From an uncultured Oscillospiraceae bacterium (lineage in GTDB: Bacteria; Bacillota; Clostridia; Oscillospirales; Ruminococcaceae): a stretch of DNA of 40,352 bases. Below, in pieces: positions 33,259 to 40,352 of this stretch; the first letter of the stretch is position 1; every line of letters begins with the position of its first letter. The DNA lies in assembly GCA_934463345.1 (NCBI GenBank), contig CAKSJL010000009.1, forward strand, positions 1 to 40,352. The letters run 5' to 3'. The notes below the pieces were generated by a model. That model saw only the letters and a list, made by a program, of their open reading frames with translations, was not told where the DNA came from and searched no databases. Both the position numbers and the translations under genes were made by a program.

Positions 33259-33776
33259 TCGCTTTCTTCTTCATCAAGTATAAACCGCCAAGGCTTTGCA
33301 GCCCATTCCTCACCGGCATAGTCTATACCGACACGCTTATCCGTCCTTATCTTAAAACGCTTTCCATCGTCCTCAATCCATATGCGCTGATTACCACAGA
33401 AGCTCTCGCCGTTAAACGACTTGTCAACTCCAAGACGTTTTGTAAGCTTTGCAGGACCGCCGAATCCCTCACCGGCTCTGAAAAGCACTCCCTGCGGCTG
33501 TCCGGCTTCCCCGCTGATAACGTTCATGAGCCAGTGCATACCATAGCAGAGATAAACATATATTACTCCACTTTCACGATAGAGAATTTCCGTTCTCGGA
33601 GTTCTCCCCTTTGAAGCGTGACACGCCTTATCCTCAGTTCCTCTGTACGCTTCCGTTTCAGTTATCCTGACCCTGATTTCATCACCATTTTCAAGCTGCC
33701 TGACAAGAATTTTTCCTACAAGTGCCGGTGCAAGCTCAAGACAGTCCCTGTGAAAGAATTCACTGCTCAGTATCAT
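33255..33776 (-). CDS. mpg: 3-methyladenine DNA glycosylase (Mpg/AAG type)
   Basis: Base-excision repair enzyme, 173 residues, slightly short for the family. Motifs: LVGKILVRQLENG, the catalytic ITETEAYRGTEDKACHA region (Glu of TETEAY), GVIYVYLCYGMHWLMNVI and the LFRAGEG segment. Overlaps both neighbours by 4 bp, giving a coupled repair/quality-control gene set. Confidence 0.95.
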   Translation of the reverse strand: MILSSEFFHRDCLELAPALVGKILVRQLENGDEIRVRITETEAYRGTEDKACHASKGRTPRTEILYRESGVIYVYLCYGMHWLMNVISGEAGQPQGVLFRAGEGFGGPAKLTKRLGVDKSFNGESFCGNQRIWIEDDGKRFKIRTDKRVGIDYAGEEWAAKPWRFILDEEESE

Positions 33777-35524
33777 TTTTTCAGCCTTTCTGCAAGCTCT
33801 GCGTCCGGATTTACATACAAGGTTTTATTATTCGTAAAGATAACCATTCCCGGCTTTGCACCGGCAGGTTTCTTCACAAATTTGTTAAGACAGTAATCCA
33901 CTGGTACCTGAACGGAATCCTTTGCTTTGCTGTTGAGAGCCGCAATAACCGCAGCTTCATAGAGCGTTGTTTCCGGAGGAGTTGTTCCGTCAGTACAGAT
34001 TATAACATGAGAACCTGCTATATTATGCGTGTGAAGCCATATATCCGTCTTGACAGCAGTTTTAAGAGTAAGCTTGTCATTCTGCTTATTGTTTCTTCCG
34101 GCTAGAATCAGATATCCGTCACTTGAAACATATTCAATATGCGGCTGAGCCTTAGGCGGTTTTCCCTTCAGCTTTACGGCTCTTATATAACCCTGCTCAG
34201 CAAGTTCCATTCTCAGCTCATTTACCTCATTTTCACTGTCTGCCCTTGTAAGAGCGTCAAAAACACTGTCAATATACTCAAGCTCCTCCTCGCCCAGCTT
34301 TATCTGCTGTGCAAGCTTTTTTTCAGCGGTAAGCGATTTACGGTACGATAAATAATATTTCTGGGCATTCTGAGACGGTGTAAGCCTTGTATCAAGCTTT
34401 ATTTGAATTTCAGGACAGCTTTCATCATAAAAATTTTCAAGTCTTACTGACGAATCGCCCTTATTTATTCTGTAAATATTAGCAGAAAGCAAGTCTCCCA
34501 TAAGCTTCATTTCGCTTTTCTTATCACATTCTTTAAGCTCCTCACGCTGATTTGCAAGCCTTTTGGTTATTCTTTCAGAAGTATTTACAAGAAGCCGGAA
34601 AAGGTCATTTGCCCTCTGTTTCAGTCTTGACGCTCTGTCACGCTGAGCATAGAAGTAATCCAGAAGTCCGCTTGCGGAATCAAGTTCCCTGGTAACCATA
34701 AGCGCACCGTACTGCGAAAGCTTGATAAACGAAAAGTCCTTTAAAAGTCCGTCACGATTTGAAACAACCGTATAACAGCAGTTCCCGCTTAAAAGCTGCT
34801 GCTTAGCCTGTATAACCGCAAAAACAAGCCTGTCTCTGACATTATCATCAAGCTCATCTGTGCGTAGCTCTGCTCCTCTTGTGGCATAGTATGCCCATTC
34901 CCTCGCAAGAACCGGTGAAACGCCCTCAAAAACGCTTATAATCCCTTTTGAAAGCTCTCCCGGCTTCATTCTGTCAAATGCACTGCGTATCTGTTCTTCA
35001 TCGCTGTCAATAAACGAGATACGGTCGCCTCTCGGAGGCATTTCATATTTCACTCCCGGAAGAACAAGGCGCTCCCTCGACATATCCTCATCAACTCTTC
35101 TGATGCTGTCAATAACTCTTCCGTCATTGTTTATAACAATAAGATTTGAGTATTTTCCCATTATTTCACATGCAAGCGTTATTGTCACAGGGTCACCAAA
35201 TTCATTTGTACAGTTAAAATCAAGGAAAAGTATTCTTTCAAGACCATCCTGTCTTATTTCACTGAGCTTTCCGCCGCACAGATGCTTTCTGAGCAGCATG
35301 CAGAACATAGGAGGCTTCTGAGGATTATCCGGCTGAATATCCGTAATATTTACTCTCGCACTGCTGGCTGACGCTGATACAAGCAGTCTGAAAACTCCGC
35401 TGAATGTACGCAGGGATATGATTATTTCATCCCTTGATGGCTGGTATATCTTATCAACTCTTCCGCCCTTCAATATTTCAAGCTCATTTTTTACAGCGTA
35501 TAAAAAAGCTCCGTCAAGTGCCAT
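33773..35524 (-). CDS. rqcH: NFACT-family ribosome quality-control factor RqcH
   Basis: Binds stalled 50S-peptidyl-tRNA and adds alanine tails; formerly annotated as a fibronectin-binding protein. 583 residues: NFACT-N (MALDGAFLYAVKNEL..., VDKIYQPSRDEIIISLR), HhH and coiled-coil middle (about 290-440), and the NFACT-R domain near the C-terminus (TDIWLHTHNIAGSHVIICTDG). Overlaps rlmA by 11 bp and mpg by 4 bp. The length and domain order are complete. Confidence 0.95.
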   Translation of the reverse strand: MALDGAFLYAVKNELEILKGGRVDKIYQPSRDEIIISLRTFSGVFRLLVSASASSARVNITDIQPDNPQKPPMFCMLLRKHLCGGKLSEIRQDGLERILFLDFNCTNEFGDPVTITLACEIMGKYSNLIVINNDGRVIDSIRRVDEDMSRERLVLPGVKYEMPPRGDRISFIDSDEEQIRSAFDRMKPGELSKGIISVFEGVSPVLAREWAYYATRGAELRTDELDDNVRDRLVFAVIQAKQQLLSGNCCYTVVSNRDGLLKDFSFIKLSQYGALMVTRELDSASGLLDYFYAQRDRASRLKQRANDLFRLLVNTSERITKRLANQREELKECDKKSEMKLMGDLLSANIYRINKGDSSVRLENFYDESCPEIQIKLDTRLTPSQNAQKYYLSYRKSLTAEKKLAQQIKLGEEELEYIDSVFDALTRADSENEVNELRMELAEQGYIRAVKLKGKPPKAQPHIEYVSSDGYLILAGRNNKQNDKLTLKTAVKTDIWLHTHNIAGSHVIICTDGTTPPETTLYEAAVIAALNSKAKDSVQVPVDYCLNKFVKKPAGAKPGMVIFTNNKTLYVNPDAELAERLKK

Positions 35525-36362
35525 TGGTTACTCCTTTGTTTTTGTAGACAAGTATTTTGAATTCTATTGTTGTTTCAAGGCTCTCAAGATTTTCAAGCTT
35601 TGCCTTGTCCTGTGGTTTTGTGTTATAATAATACGGCGTCATTGTAAAAAGATTCTGTATATCCTCATTTGTCCGAAGATATATTTTCTCTGCCGGAACA
35701 TCGCATGCTTCAACAAGCTCAAAACCGTCAAGTTTATAATCCTTTACCTGATTTTCATATGGCTTTTCATATATAACTGATTTAAGCTCCCAGAGATGTC
35801 TTTTATCAGGAATTACCATAAAAAACAGTCCCCCGGCTTTTAAAACTCTTGAAAACTCCTCAAGGCACAATGGAGAAAAAACTGACAGCAATACGTCGGC
35901 GCTGTTATCAGCAAAAGGAAGATGAAAAACGCTTGCCGCAGCAAATTCAATGCTTTTACAGCTTTTTGCCGCAAGGTCAGCTGCACTCTTTGAAATATCA
36001 ACTCCTCCGATTACTGCACAATCGCCTCCGGACTCAAAAGACTCCGCAAGCTTCTGGGTATAATAACCTTCCCCGCAGCCTGCATCAATTATAAACGGCG
36101 ATTCTGGTGCAAATCTTTTTACAGTACCGCAAAGACTGTCAGCCAGAGTACTGTAATACCCTTTGTTTAAAAAGTCACGCCTTGCCCTTACCATTAGCTT
36201 ATTGTCACCCGGAAGCTTTGAATGCATTTTATCAGAGGTCAGCAGATTTACATATCCGCTTTTTGCACTGTCAAAGCAATGGTTCCTGCCGCAACGGTAG
36301 GTTTTCCCGTCGCTATAAAGCTCACCGCCGCAGACCGGACAGGAAAAAACACTTTTAAACAT
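35514..36362 (-). CDS. rlmA: 23S rRNA (guanine-N1) methyltransferase RlmA
   Basis: SAM-dependent methylation of 23S rRNA G745/G748. 282 residues from ATG 36362 (MFKSVFSCPVCGG). An N-terminal zinc finger (CPVC...YRCGRNHCFD) with family motif SAKSGYVNLL, then Rossmann motif IIDAGCGEGYYT, SVFSPL in the catalytic loop and the late LFTMTPYYYNT. Overlaps the nif3 end by 8 bp. RlmAI versus RlmAII (G745 versus G748) cannot be settled by eye. Confidence 0.92.
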   Translation of the reverse strand: MFKSVFSCPVCGGELYSDGKTYRCGRNHCFDSAKSGYVNLLTSDKMHSKLPGDNKLMVRARRDFLNKGYYSTLADSLCGTVKRFAPESPFIIDAGCGEGYYTQKLAESFESGGDCAVIGGVDISKSAADLAAKSCKSIEFAAASVFHLPFADNSADVLLSVFSPLCLEEFSRVLKAGGLFFMVIPDKRHLWELKSVIYEKPYENQVKDYKLDGFELVEACDVPAEKIYLRTNEDIQNLFTMTPYYYNTKPQDKAKLENLESLETTIEFKILVYKNKGVTNGT

Positions 36363-37809
36363 ATTCAACAGGATCACCGTTCTTTTCTGACATAACAAAC
36401 TCTATTTCCGGAAAGTCTGCTGAAAGCATGCGGCAGAGCGTAAACATACCAGGATTTTCAGTATGATAATGTCCGCAGTCAAACACTGCTATTCCGAGTC
36501 TTTGCGCCAGAAGCCATTTATCATGGTGTATCTCAGCAGTTACATAGCCATCTGCACCCACTTCCTTTGCCTTTGCAACAAAGTCACCGCCGCTTCCTGT
36601 ACAAACCGCAAGCTTCCTGATCGGCATTTCAGTGTTGTTGAATTTCAGCGAGTTACAGCCAAGCGCATCTCTCAGTTTGAATGCCATTTCTGCCGGCGTA
36701 TATTCCCTGTCGGCAATGCAAAATGCACCGAATCCAACCGGCTTTTCTCCTCCACAGACAGTTTCCAGCAGACCGTCAGTTTTTTCAAAGCCAAGCATAT
36801 TTATAATAGTATCATTCATTCCGCCTTCTGCCATGTCCCATGGAGTATGTACGCATATTGCTGATATGCCATTTTTGAGAAGTCTGAAGGACGGTTCGTC
36901 ATCTTTCAGCGTTTTAAGCGGATGAAATATGACCGGATGATGAGAAATAACAAGCTCTGCACCGATGTCCGCTGCTTCATCGGCAACCTCTTCCGTAATA
37001 TCAAGTGTTACCAGAACCCTGCTCACACGTTTTTCTCTTGAACCGACTATCAGACCGGAATTATCCCAGCCGGACTGTGAAGCAAATGGCGCTATGTTGT
37101 CTATGTAATCATATATTTCAGATATTGTATTCATTTTCCCCTCCAGAATGTGTCTGAGCTTTTCTGCTGATCTGATAAAAAGCTCAGCTTCCCCGTTTTT
37201 GCCTGCTTTTGAAAGTCCGAGCGCAATATTTCCGATTTTGTCATACTGCTTCAAAACGTACGCTCTGCCATCATCGGATCTGTAATCAATTTTTCCGATA
37301 TTTTCGGCAATAAAGCCAATATTGAAGCGATTGCCTGTATAAACTGCATTTATAACGGTATACACGAACCGCTCATGCTTTACAGCCCTTTCAGCCTTTA
37401 TATCAAAGCCGTTTCTATAAAGCCATCTTCTCAGGTAAGCTGCTCTCGTCATAGGCTGAAGCACAAGATTCACATTTTTCCGCAGCCATTCTGCCTTTGA
37501 AAGGATTTCACAGATCGTTTCTCCGCCCATTCCGGCAATAACAACATCGCTTATATTCTCAGGACTGATTCCCTCAAGTCCGTCAGTTTGTACAAGTCTT
37601 ATTCTGTCACCTAGTCCGTATTTTTCAACAGTCTGCTGTGCATATTTAAGCGGTCCTTCGTTTATATCTCCTGCAACAGCACCGCTGCACATATTATTCA
37701 GTACAAGATATGCAGGAAGATAAGCATGATCTGTTCCGACATCGCATACGATTCCTTTTCCGGAAATAAATTCTGAACATGCTTCAAGTCGTTTATCAAG
37801 TGTTACCAT
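36355..37809 (-). CDS. Fused TrmK tRNA methyltransferase and NIF3-like protein
   Basis: One 484-residue frame joining two families that are normally adjacent separate genes (Bacillus trmK and yqfO). Residues 1-225: TrmK, tRNA m1A22 methyltransferase, with IVCDVGTDHAYLPAYL, GDINEGPL, VVIAGMGGETICEIL and LVLQPM. Residues 226-484: NIF3/DUF34 metal-binding domain, with ISEIYDYIDNIAPFASQSGWDNSG, VISHHPVIFHP and DCGHYHTE. At the join, GGAGGGG lies 4 bp before ATG 37134, so NIF3 alone (259 residues) may also be made. Start ATG 37809 has AAAGGAAC; an extension to 37860 enters repeat DNA. First gene of the operon. Confidence 0.9.
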   Translation of the reverse strand: MVTLDKRLEACSEFISGKGIVCDVGTDHAYLPAYLVLNNMCSGAVAGDINEGPLKYAQQTVEKYGLGDRIRLVQTDGLEGISPENISDVVIAGMGGETICEILSKAEWLRKNVNLVLQPMTRAAYLRRWLYRNGFDIKAERAVKHERFVYTVINAVYTGNRFNIGFIAENIGKIDYRSDDGRAYVLKQYDKIGNIALGLSKAGKNGEAELFIRSAEKLRHILEGKMNTISEIYDYIDNIAPFASQSGWDNSGLIVGSREKRVSRVLVTLDITEEVADEAADIGAELVISHHPVIFHPLKTLKDDEPSFRLLKNGISAICVHTPWDMAEGGMNDTIINMLGFEKTDGLLETVCGGEKPVGFGAFCIADREYTPAEMAFKLRDALGCNSLKFNNTEMPIRKLAVCTGSGGDFVAKAKEVGADGYVTAEIHHDKWLLAQRLGIAVFDCGHYHTENPGMFTLCRMLSADFPEIEFVMSEKNGDPVEYV

Positions 37810-37825
37810 AAATGTTCCTTTATAT

Positions 37826-37918
37826 TCAGAAAACCCGCCTTTACAAGAATCTGCACACATTTTTCCGCATAATTATGCCCGAAAATATGCAAGCACTTCT
37901 TGCAAAGACAGGTTCTGA
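37826..37918. repeat. Family-1 MITE-like element, copy D
   Basis: About 93 bp with ends TCAGAAAACCCGCCTTTACA and, inverted, TCAGAACCTGTCTTTGCAAG, and a central palindrome CATAATTATG. It fills the space between the DUF1858 gene and trmK-nif3, ending one base before the former's stop codon. Confidence 0.65.
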
Positions 37919-38125
37919 TTATTTTTCAGCAAAATACTTATTAAGCTTTTCTACAAGCTCGTCCGCATCTGTTCCATGAACCTCACACGCTTCAGCGATC
38001 GTTTCGCCTCTTGATGCCGGACAGCCAAGGCAGTGCATTCCCATTTCAAGAAAGAATGGCGCAGCGTCGAAGTCCTTATCAAGAATGTCGCCGATAATTG
38101 TGTTTTTATTTACCTGATAATCCAT
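37919..38125 (-). CDS. DUF1858 redox-disulfide domain protein
   Basis: 68 residues: VNKNTIIGDILDKDFDAAPFFLEMGMHCLGCPASRGETIAEACEVHG is the full DUF1858 (hybrid-cluster-protein-associated disulfide) domain. C32 and C35 form the CxxC in HCLGC and a third Cys is in EACEV. Start ATG 38125 is preceded by GGAGG. The function is unknown; it is common in anaerobes near Fe-S and metabolic genes. Confidence 0.85.
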   Translation of the reverse strand: MDYQVNKNTIIGDILDKDFDAAPFFLEMGMHCLGCPASRGETIAEACEVHGTDADELVEKLNKYFAEK

Positions 38126-38216
38126 ATTCTTTTACCTCCGTCTGATTGGTAATGCCTTTCATAGCAATACCCTTATTCTTAACTATAAGTTATAATTTTA
38201 TACATTGCAAAAGCAA

Positions 38217-38248
38217 AATGCAGCCGAAACGGCTGCATTAAGTTTTTT
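38217..38248 (-). terminator. Terminator of the zinc-ribbon gene
   Basis: 10-bp stem AATGCAGCCG-AAA-CGGCTGCATT; on the minus strand followed by TTTGCTTTTGC, on the plus strand by TAAGTTTTTT, so probably bidirectional. Confidence 0.7.
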
Positions 38249-38249
38249 A

Positions 38250-38322
38250 TTAAGGCAATACAGCCGTTAATTTTAGATGCTGTGCAAAGCCGTCAGGCGT
38301 GCTTTGTGCGGTGCTGCCTTAA
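38250..38322. repeat. Family-2 TTAA-bounded element (73 bp)
   Basis: Its right half is almost identical over about 48 bp to the right half of the 180-bp copy at 19568-19747, so it is an internally deleted version. It lies just after the zinc-ribbon gene. Confidence 0.75.
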
Positions 38323-38335
38323 ATGTGTGCTTGTA

Positions 38336-38614
38336 TTATGCTTCTTCCTTCATCTTCGCAAAGCACTCGCTGCAATATACTGCACGATCTTCTCTTGGCT
38401 TGAAAGGAACCTTGGCTTCGCCACCGCATGATGCGCATGTAGCTGTGAACATTTCTCTTTCAGTTCTTGAAGAGTTCTTTCTTGCGTCTCTGCATGACTT
38501 GCATCTCTGTGGTTCATTTACAAAGCCTTTTTCAGCATAAAATTCCTGCTCACCAGCTGTGAACACAAACTCATTTCCGCATTCCTTGCATACTAATGTC
38601 TTATCTTCGTACAT
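38336..38614 (-). CDS. Double zinc-ribbon protein
   Basis: 92 residues with two CxxC pairs in the N-terminal half (VCKEC, RCKSC) and two more in the C-terminal half (TCASC, YCSEC), typical of a known Clostridia zinc-ribbon family of unknown function. The N-terminal part has the GNEFVFTAGEQEFYAEKGF signature. Start ATG 38614 has GAGGTAAAAGG upstream. Monocistronic with a long leader of about 249 bases. The sequence has no catalytic motif; nucleic-acid or protein binding is likely. Confidence 0.85.
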   Translation of the reverse strand: MYEDKTLVCKECGNEFVFTAGEQEFYAEKGFVNEPQRCKSCRDARKNSSRTEREMFTATCASCGGEAKVPFKPREDRAVYCSECFAKMKEEA

Positions 38615-38695
38615 TTCCTTTTACCTCGCTTGTAGTATTTGACCCTGTCTTAATGCACGGTCACCTTTTTGATTAATAGAACTAAAAACTGCCTT

Positions 38696-38950
38696 GACCG
38701 ATAAACATATCAAACGACCGTTGTCAAATTTTCAGACCGTTCGTTAAAAACATCTGACACACGCTTAAGAAATGTATAAGATCTTACTGCAATAATATGA
38801 TTTTTAATTATTGCAGATAAAAACAGATTCATTCTATATATTGTAAAAATTGTTTTTTACAATATATTAATAGTATACGAAAAAAAGAGTTTTGTCAAGT
38901 TTTTTTTTCAAAAAATCAACAATGCTTCAAGAATTGTAACTTTTTACAAT
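38696..38950 (-). promoter_or_regulatory. Promoter, palindromes and long leader of the zinc-ribbon gene
   Basis: Minus strand TTGACA (38893-38898), 17-bp spacer, TACTAT (38870-38875). A perfect 14-bp inverted repeat (38836-38867, ATTGTAAAAA-type arms) lies at the transcription start and a related ATTGTAA/TTACAAT pair lies upstream (38933-38950). The leader contains GACCG on the plus strand at 38696, 38716 and 38735, about 20 bp apart. No gene is seen between 38615 and 38982. Confidence 0.5.
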
Positions 38951-38982
38951 TTCCGACCTCTGATTTATTGTATTTTGACCAA

Positions 38983-39540
38983 TTAAATCTGGGAATATTT
39001 GCTTCTTCCCTGTAAAAAAATATCTCCGCCGGAGCAATCGTCCGCAACTATCAGAGGAAAATCTTCTATGTAAAGTCTTTTTACAGATTCACATCCCAGA
39101 TCCTCAAATGCTATTACCTCACATTTTTTTATACAGTGAGCTGCAAGAGCTCCTGCACCTCCGACAGCGCAAAGGTAAACCGCCCTGTTTCTTACAACTG
39201 CTTCTCTGACCTCTCTGCTGCGCTCGCCCTTGCCGATCATTGCACAAAGTCCGAGATCGAGCAGCTCGGGAGCAAACTTATCCATTCTTCCTGAGGTTGT
39301 CGGACCGCACGAACCAATAGGCTTGTCTGCTGGCGCAGGAGTCGGACCGGCATAGTATATAACCGCATCCCTGATCTCATACGGCAGTGGTTTCCCCTCG
39401 TCTATAAGCGCCTTGATTCTTTTGTGGGCAGCGTCTCTTGACGTATAGACTGTGCCGGAAAGCAGAATCTTGTCACCGGCTCTGAGCTTCGGTGCATACT
39501 CCCTGAGATTCTCAACATTTATTTTTAAAGTTTCAGACAT
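38983..39540 (-). CDS. Class-I fumarate hydratase, beta (C-terminal) subunit
   Basis: 185-residue C-terminal subunit of the two-subunit 4Fe-4S fumarase/tartrate dehydratase family. Signatures: LRAGDKILLSGTVYTSRDAAHKR, IYYAGPTPAPADKPIGSCGPTTSGRMD and MIGKGERS, AVGGAGALAA, FEDLGCESV. The alpha subunit carrying the cluster is not in the window; upstream, 14 bp away, is a DivIVA-like gene instead. Fumarase is favoured over tartrate dehydratase by the central metabolic context, but the two are hard to separate by eye. Confidence 0.92.
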   Translation of the reverse strand: MSETLKINVENLREYAPKLRAGDKILLSGTVYTSRDAAHKRIKALIDEGKPLPYEIRDAVIYYAGPTPAPADKPIGSCGPTTSGRMDKFAPELLDLGLCAMIGKGERSREVREAVVRNRAVYLCAVGGAGALAAHCIKKCEVIAFEDLGCESVKRLYIEDFPLIVADDCSGGDIFLQGRSKYSQI

Positions 39541-39554
39541 TTAAATCATTTCCC

Positions 39555-40352
39555 TTACATATCTTTTTCGGCTTCAGCAGCCAGTTTTGCAAGATCACCC
39601 AGGTCAAATCCAAGTCCTGCGTTCTGCTTTGGAACAACTGGTTCTTCATCATCGTCCCTTATCGGATCTATTGCAAATGAGCTTAAAATATCATCTATCT
39701 CCGCTTCTGAATCCTTTGACGGAATATTTTCCACAGGCTCACCCGAAACGTCCTCAAGAACGCTGTCGTCAAGATTTTCTGCGTCAACTTCCTCTACGTC
39801 CGGCATGGATATATACGGCATTCCGTCATCTTCCGCAGGAGCGCTGTAGCTGTACGCTGAATAAATCGGTTCTTCAATTTTGGTTTCCGTTACCGTCTCC
39901 GGCTGAAATACGCTCTCCGCTGACTTCACAGCCTTGTCAAGCTCTGAGCCTTCCTCCACAAAACTGCCAATATTATCCGAAAGATTGCTTTTTGCGTACT
40001 CAATTGCATCTGTAAGCCTTTTTGAGGCAGCTTCAACATTTTCAACTGCTGTCGTGCATTTCTTGCAAAGCATATCCGCTTCGGTGCTGAAAAGAGACCT
40101 GAGCCTTCTTACTGCGTCAACAGCCGACTTCGTATCCTTTCTTGCGTCCTCTTCAATTTCAGCCGCCTTTAGTGCAGCATCAGTATTAACCTTTTCTGCA
40201 TTTGCATTTGCTTCATTTACAAGTGAATCCGCCTTTGCCTTAGCGTCCCTTACAAGTTTATCCGCAGCCATTCTTGCCTCAACGACTATTTTCTTTGCTG
40301 TAGCCTGTGCCTCAGAGAAAAGCGCTCCCATATCAAAATCACTGCTAAATCC
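39555..40352 (-). CDS. DivIVA-like coiled-coil protein (3' part; runs off window)
   Basis: The frame is open to the window edge (seven more codons before the first internal ATG at 40331), so this is probably the C-terminal portion. Visible: long Ala/Glu/Lys-rich coiled coil (about the first 130 residues, with repeated A-x-K/A-D-x-L-V patterns), a Glu/Asp-rich linker with PISMPDVEEVDAE-like low complexity, and a short conserved-looking tail GLGFDLGDLAKLAAEAEKDM. This resembles DivIVA/septum-placement proteins of Clostridia, whose diagnostic N-terminal domain would lie outside. Runs 14 bp ahead of the fumarase beta gene. Confidence 0.6.
   Translation of the reverse strand, partial: GFSSDFDMGALFSEAQATAKKIVVEARMAADKLVRDAKAKADSLVNEANANAEKVNTDAALKAAEIEEDARKDTKSAVDAVRRLRSLFSTEADMLCKKCTTAVENVEAASKRLTDAIEYAKSNLSDNIGSFVEEGSELDKAVKSAESVFQPETVTETKIEEPIYSAYSYSAPAEDDGMPYISMPDVEEVDAENLDDSVLEDVSGEPVENIPSKDSEAEIDDILSSFAIDPIRDDDEEPVVPKQNAGLGFDLGDLAKLAAEAEKDM

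Noticed and set aside
38696..38739. GACCG repeats as replication iterons
   Set aside because: Only three short copies, no replication initiator gene nearby, and they lie within a probable transcript leader.

Overview
The window looks like a chromosomal segment of an endospore-programme Clostridia bacterium of the Ruminococcus (Oscillospiraceae) type. The evidence is low-to-middling GC, AT-rich intergenic DNA with near-consensus sigma-A promoters (often with a TG extended -10), strong AGGAGG-type ribosome sites, the spoIIGA-sigE-sigG block, SpoIIP, an archaeal/eukaryal-type ProS and class-I fumarase. The genus is inferred from gene content and general resemblance; no search was run.

Layout. 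1-8379 (all minus) is an envelope-stress/export block: FtsX-type permease, ABC ATPase, then two OmpR-type regulator/histidine-kinase pairs in tandem, then an HtrA protease that leaves the window at base 1. 8420-15727 holds an XRE/zinc-ribbon regulator, cls-mrp, PHP phosphoesterase-malic enzyme-TSCPD, and a GH1 beta-glucosidase. 15727-19130 holds a polysaccharide deacetylase, divergent spoIIP with a small membrane-protein gene, a permuted NlpC/P60-like protein and tRNA-Arg(CCG). 19131-21624 is repeat-rich DNA followed by proS and a small membrane-protein gene. 21649-23967 is the most unusual part: a 46-residue AgrD-like autoinducer precursor, divergent from a LytTR regulator and an AgrC-like membrane protein that both appear to lack the residues needed for phosphotransfer; no AgrB is visible. 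23950-26011 is folC and a bioY gene with a convincing BirA operator. 26082-30357 is the sporulation cluster sigG, sigE, spoIIGA, with a divergent SpoIVFB-like protease and a short bitopic partner. 30426-37918 is a tightly overlapping housekeeping operon (trmK-nif3 fusion, rlmA, rqcH, mpg, sirtuin, dtd, pbp). 37919-40352 holds a DUF1858 gene, a zinc-ribbon gene with a long leader, the fumarase beta subunit and the end of a DivIVA-like coiled-coil gene.

Two families of short non-coding inverted-repeat elements (MITE-like) are scattered through the intergenic spaces. One has ends of the type TTAGAACCYGTCTTCACAAG (six copies or relatives). The other is always bounded by TTAA and begins GGCAAYACCGCACAA (four copies). 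One copy of the second lies inside a copy of the first. They sit next to proS, between spoIIGA and sigE, upstream of spoIIGA, after spoIVFB and upstream of trmK. No transposase gene is present.

Functional links: HtrA with its neighbouring two-component pair resembles CssRS/htrA of Bacillus; the ABC transporter has its own pair; SpoIIGA processes SigE, which is expected to drive spoIIP; BirA is expected to control bioY.
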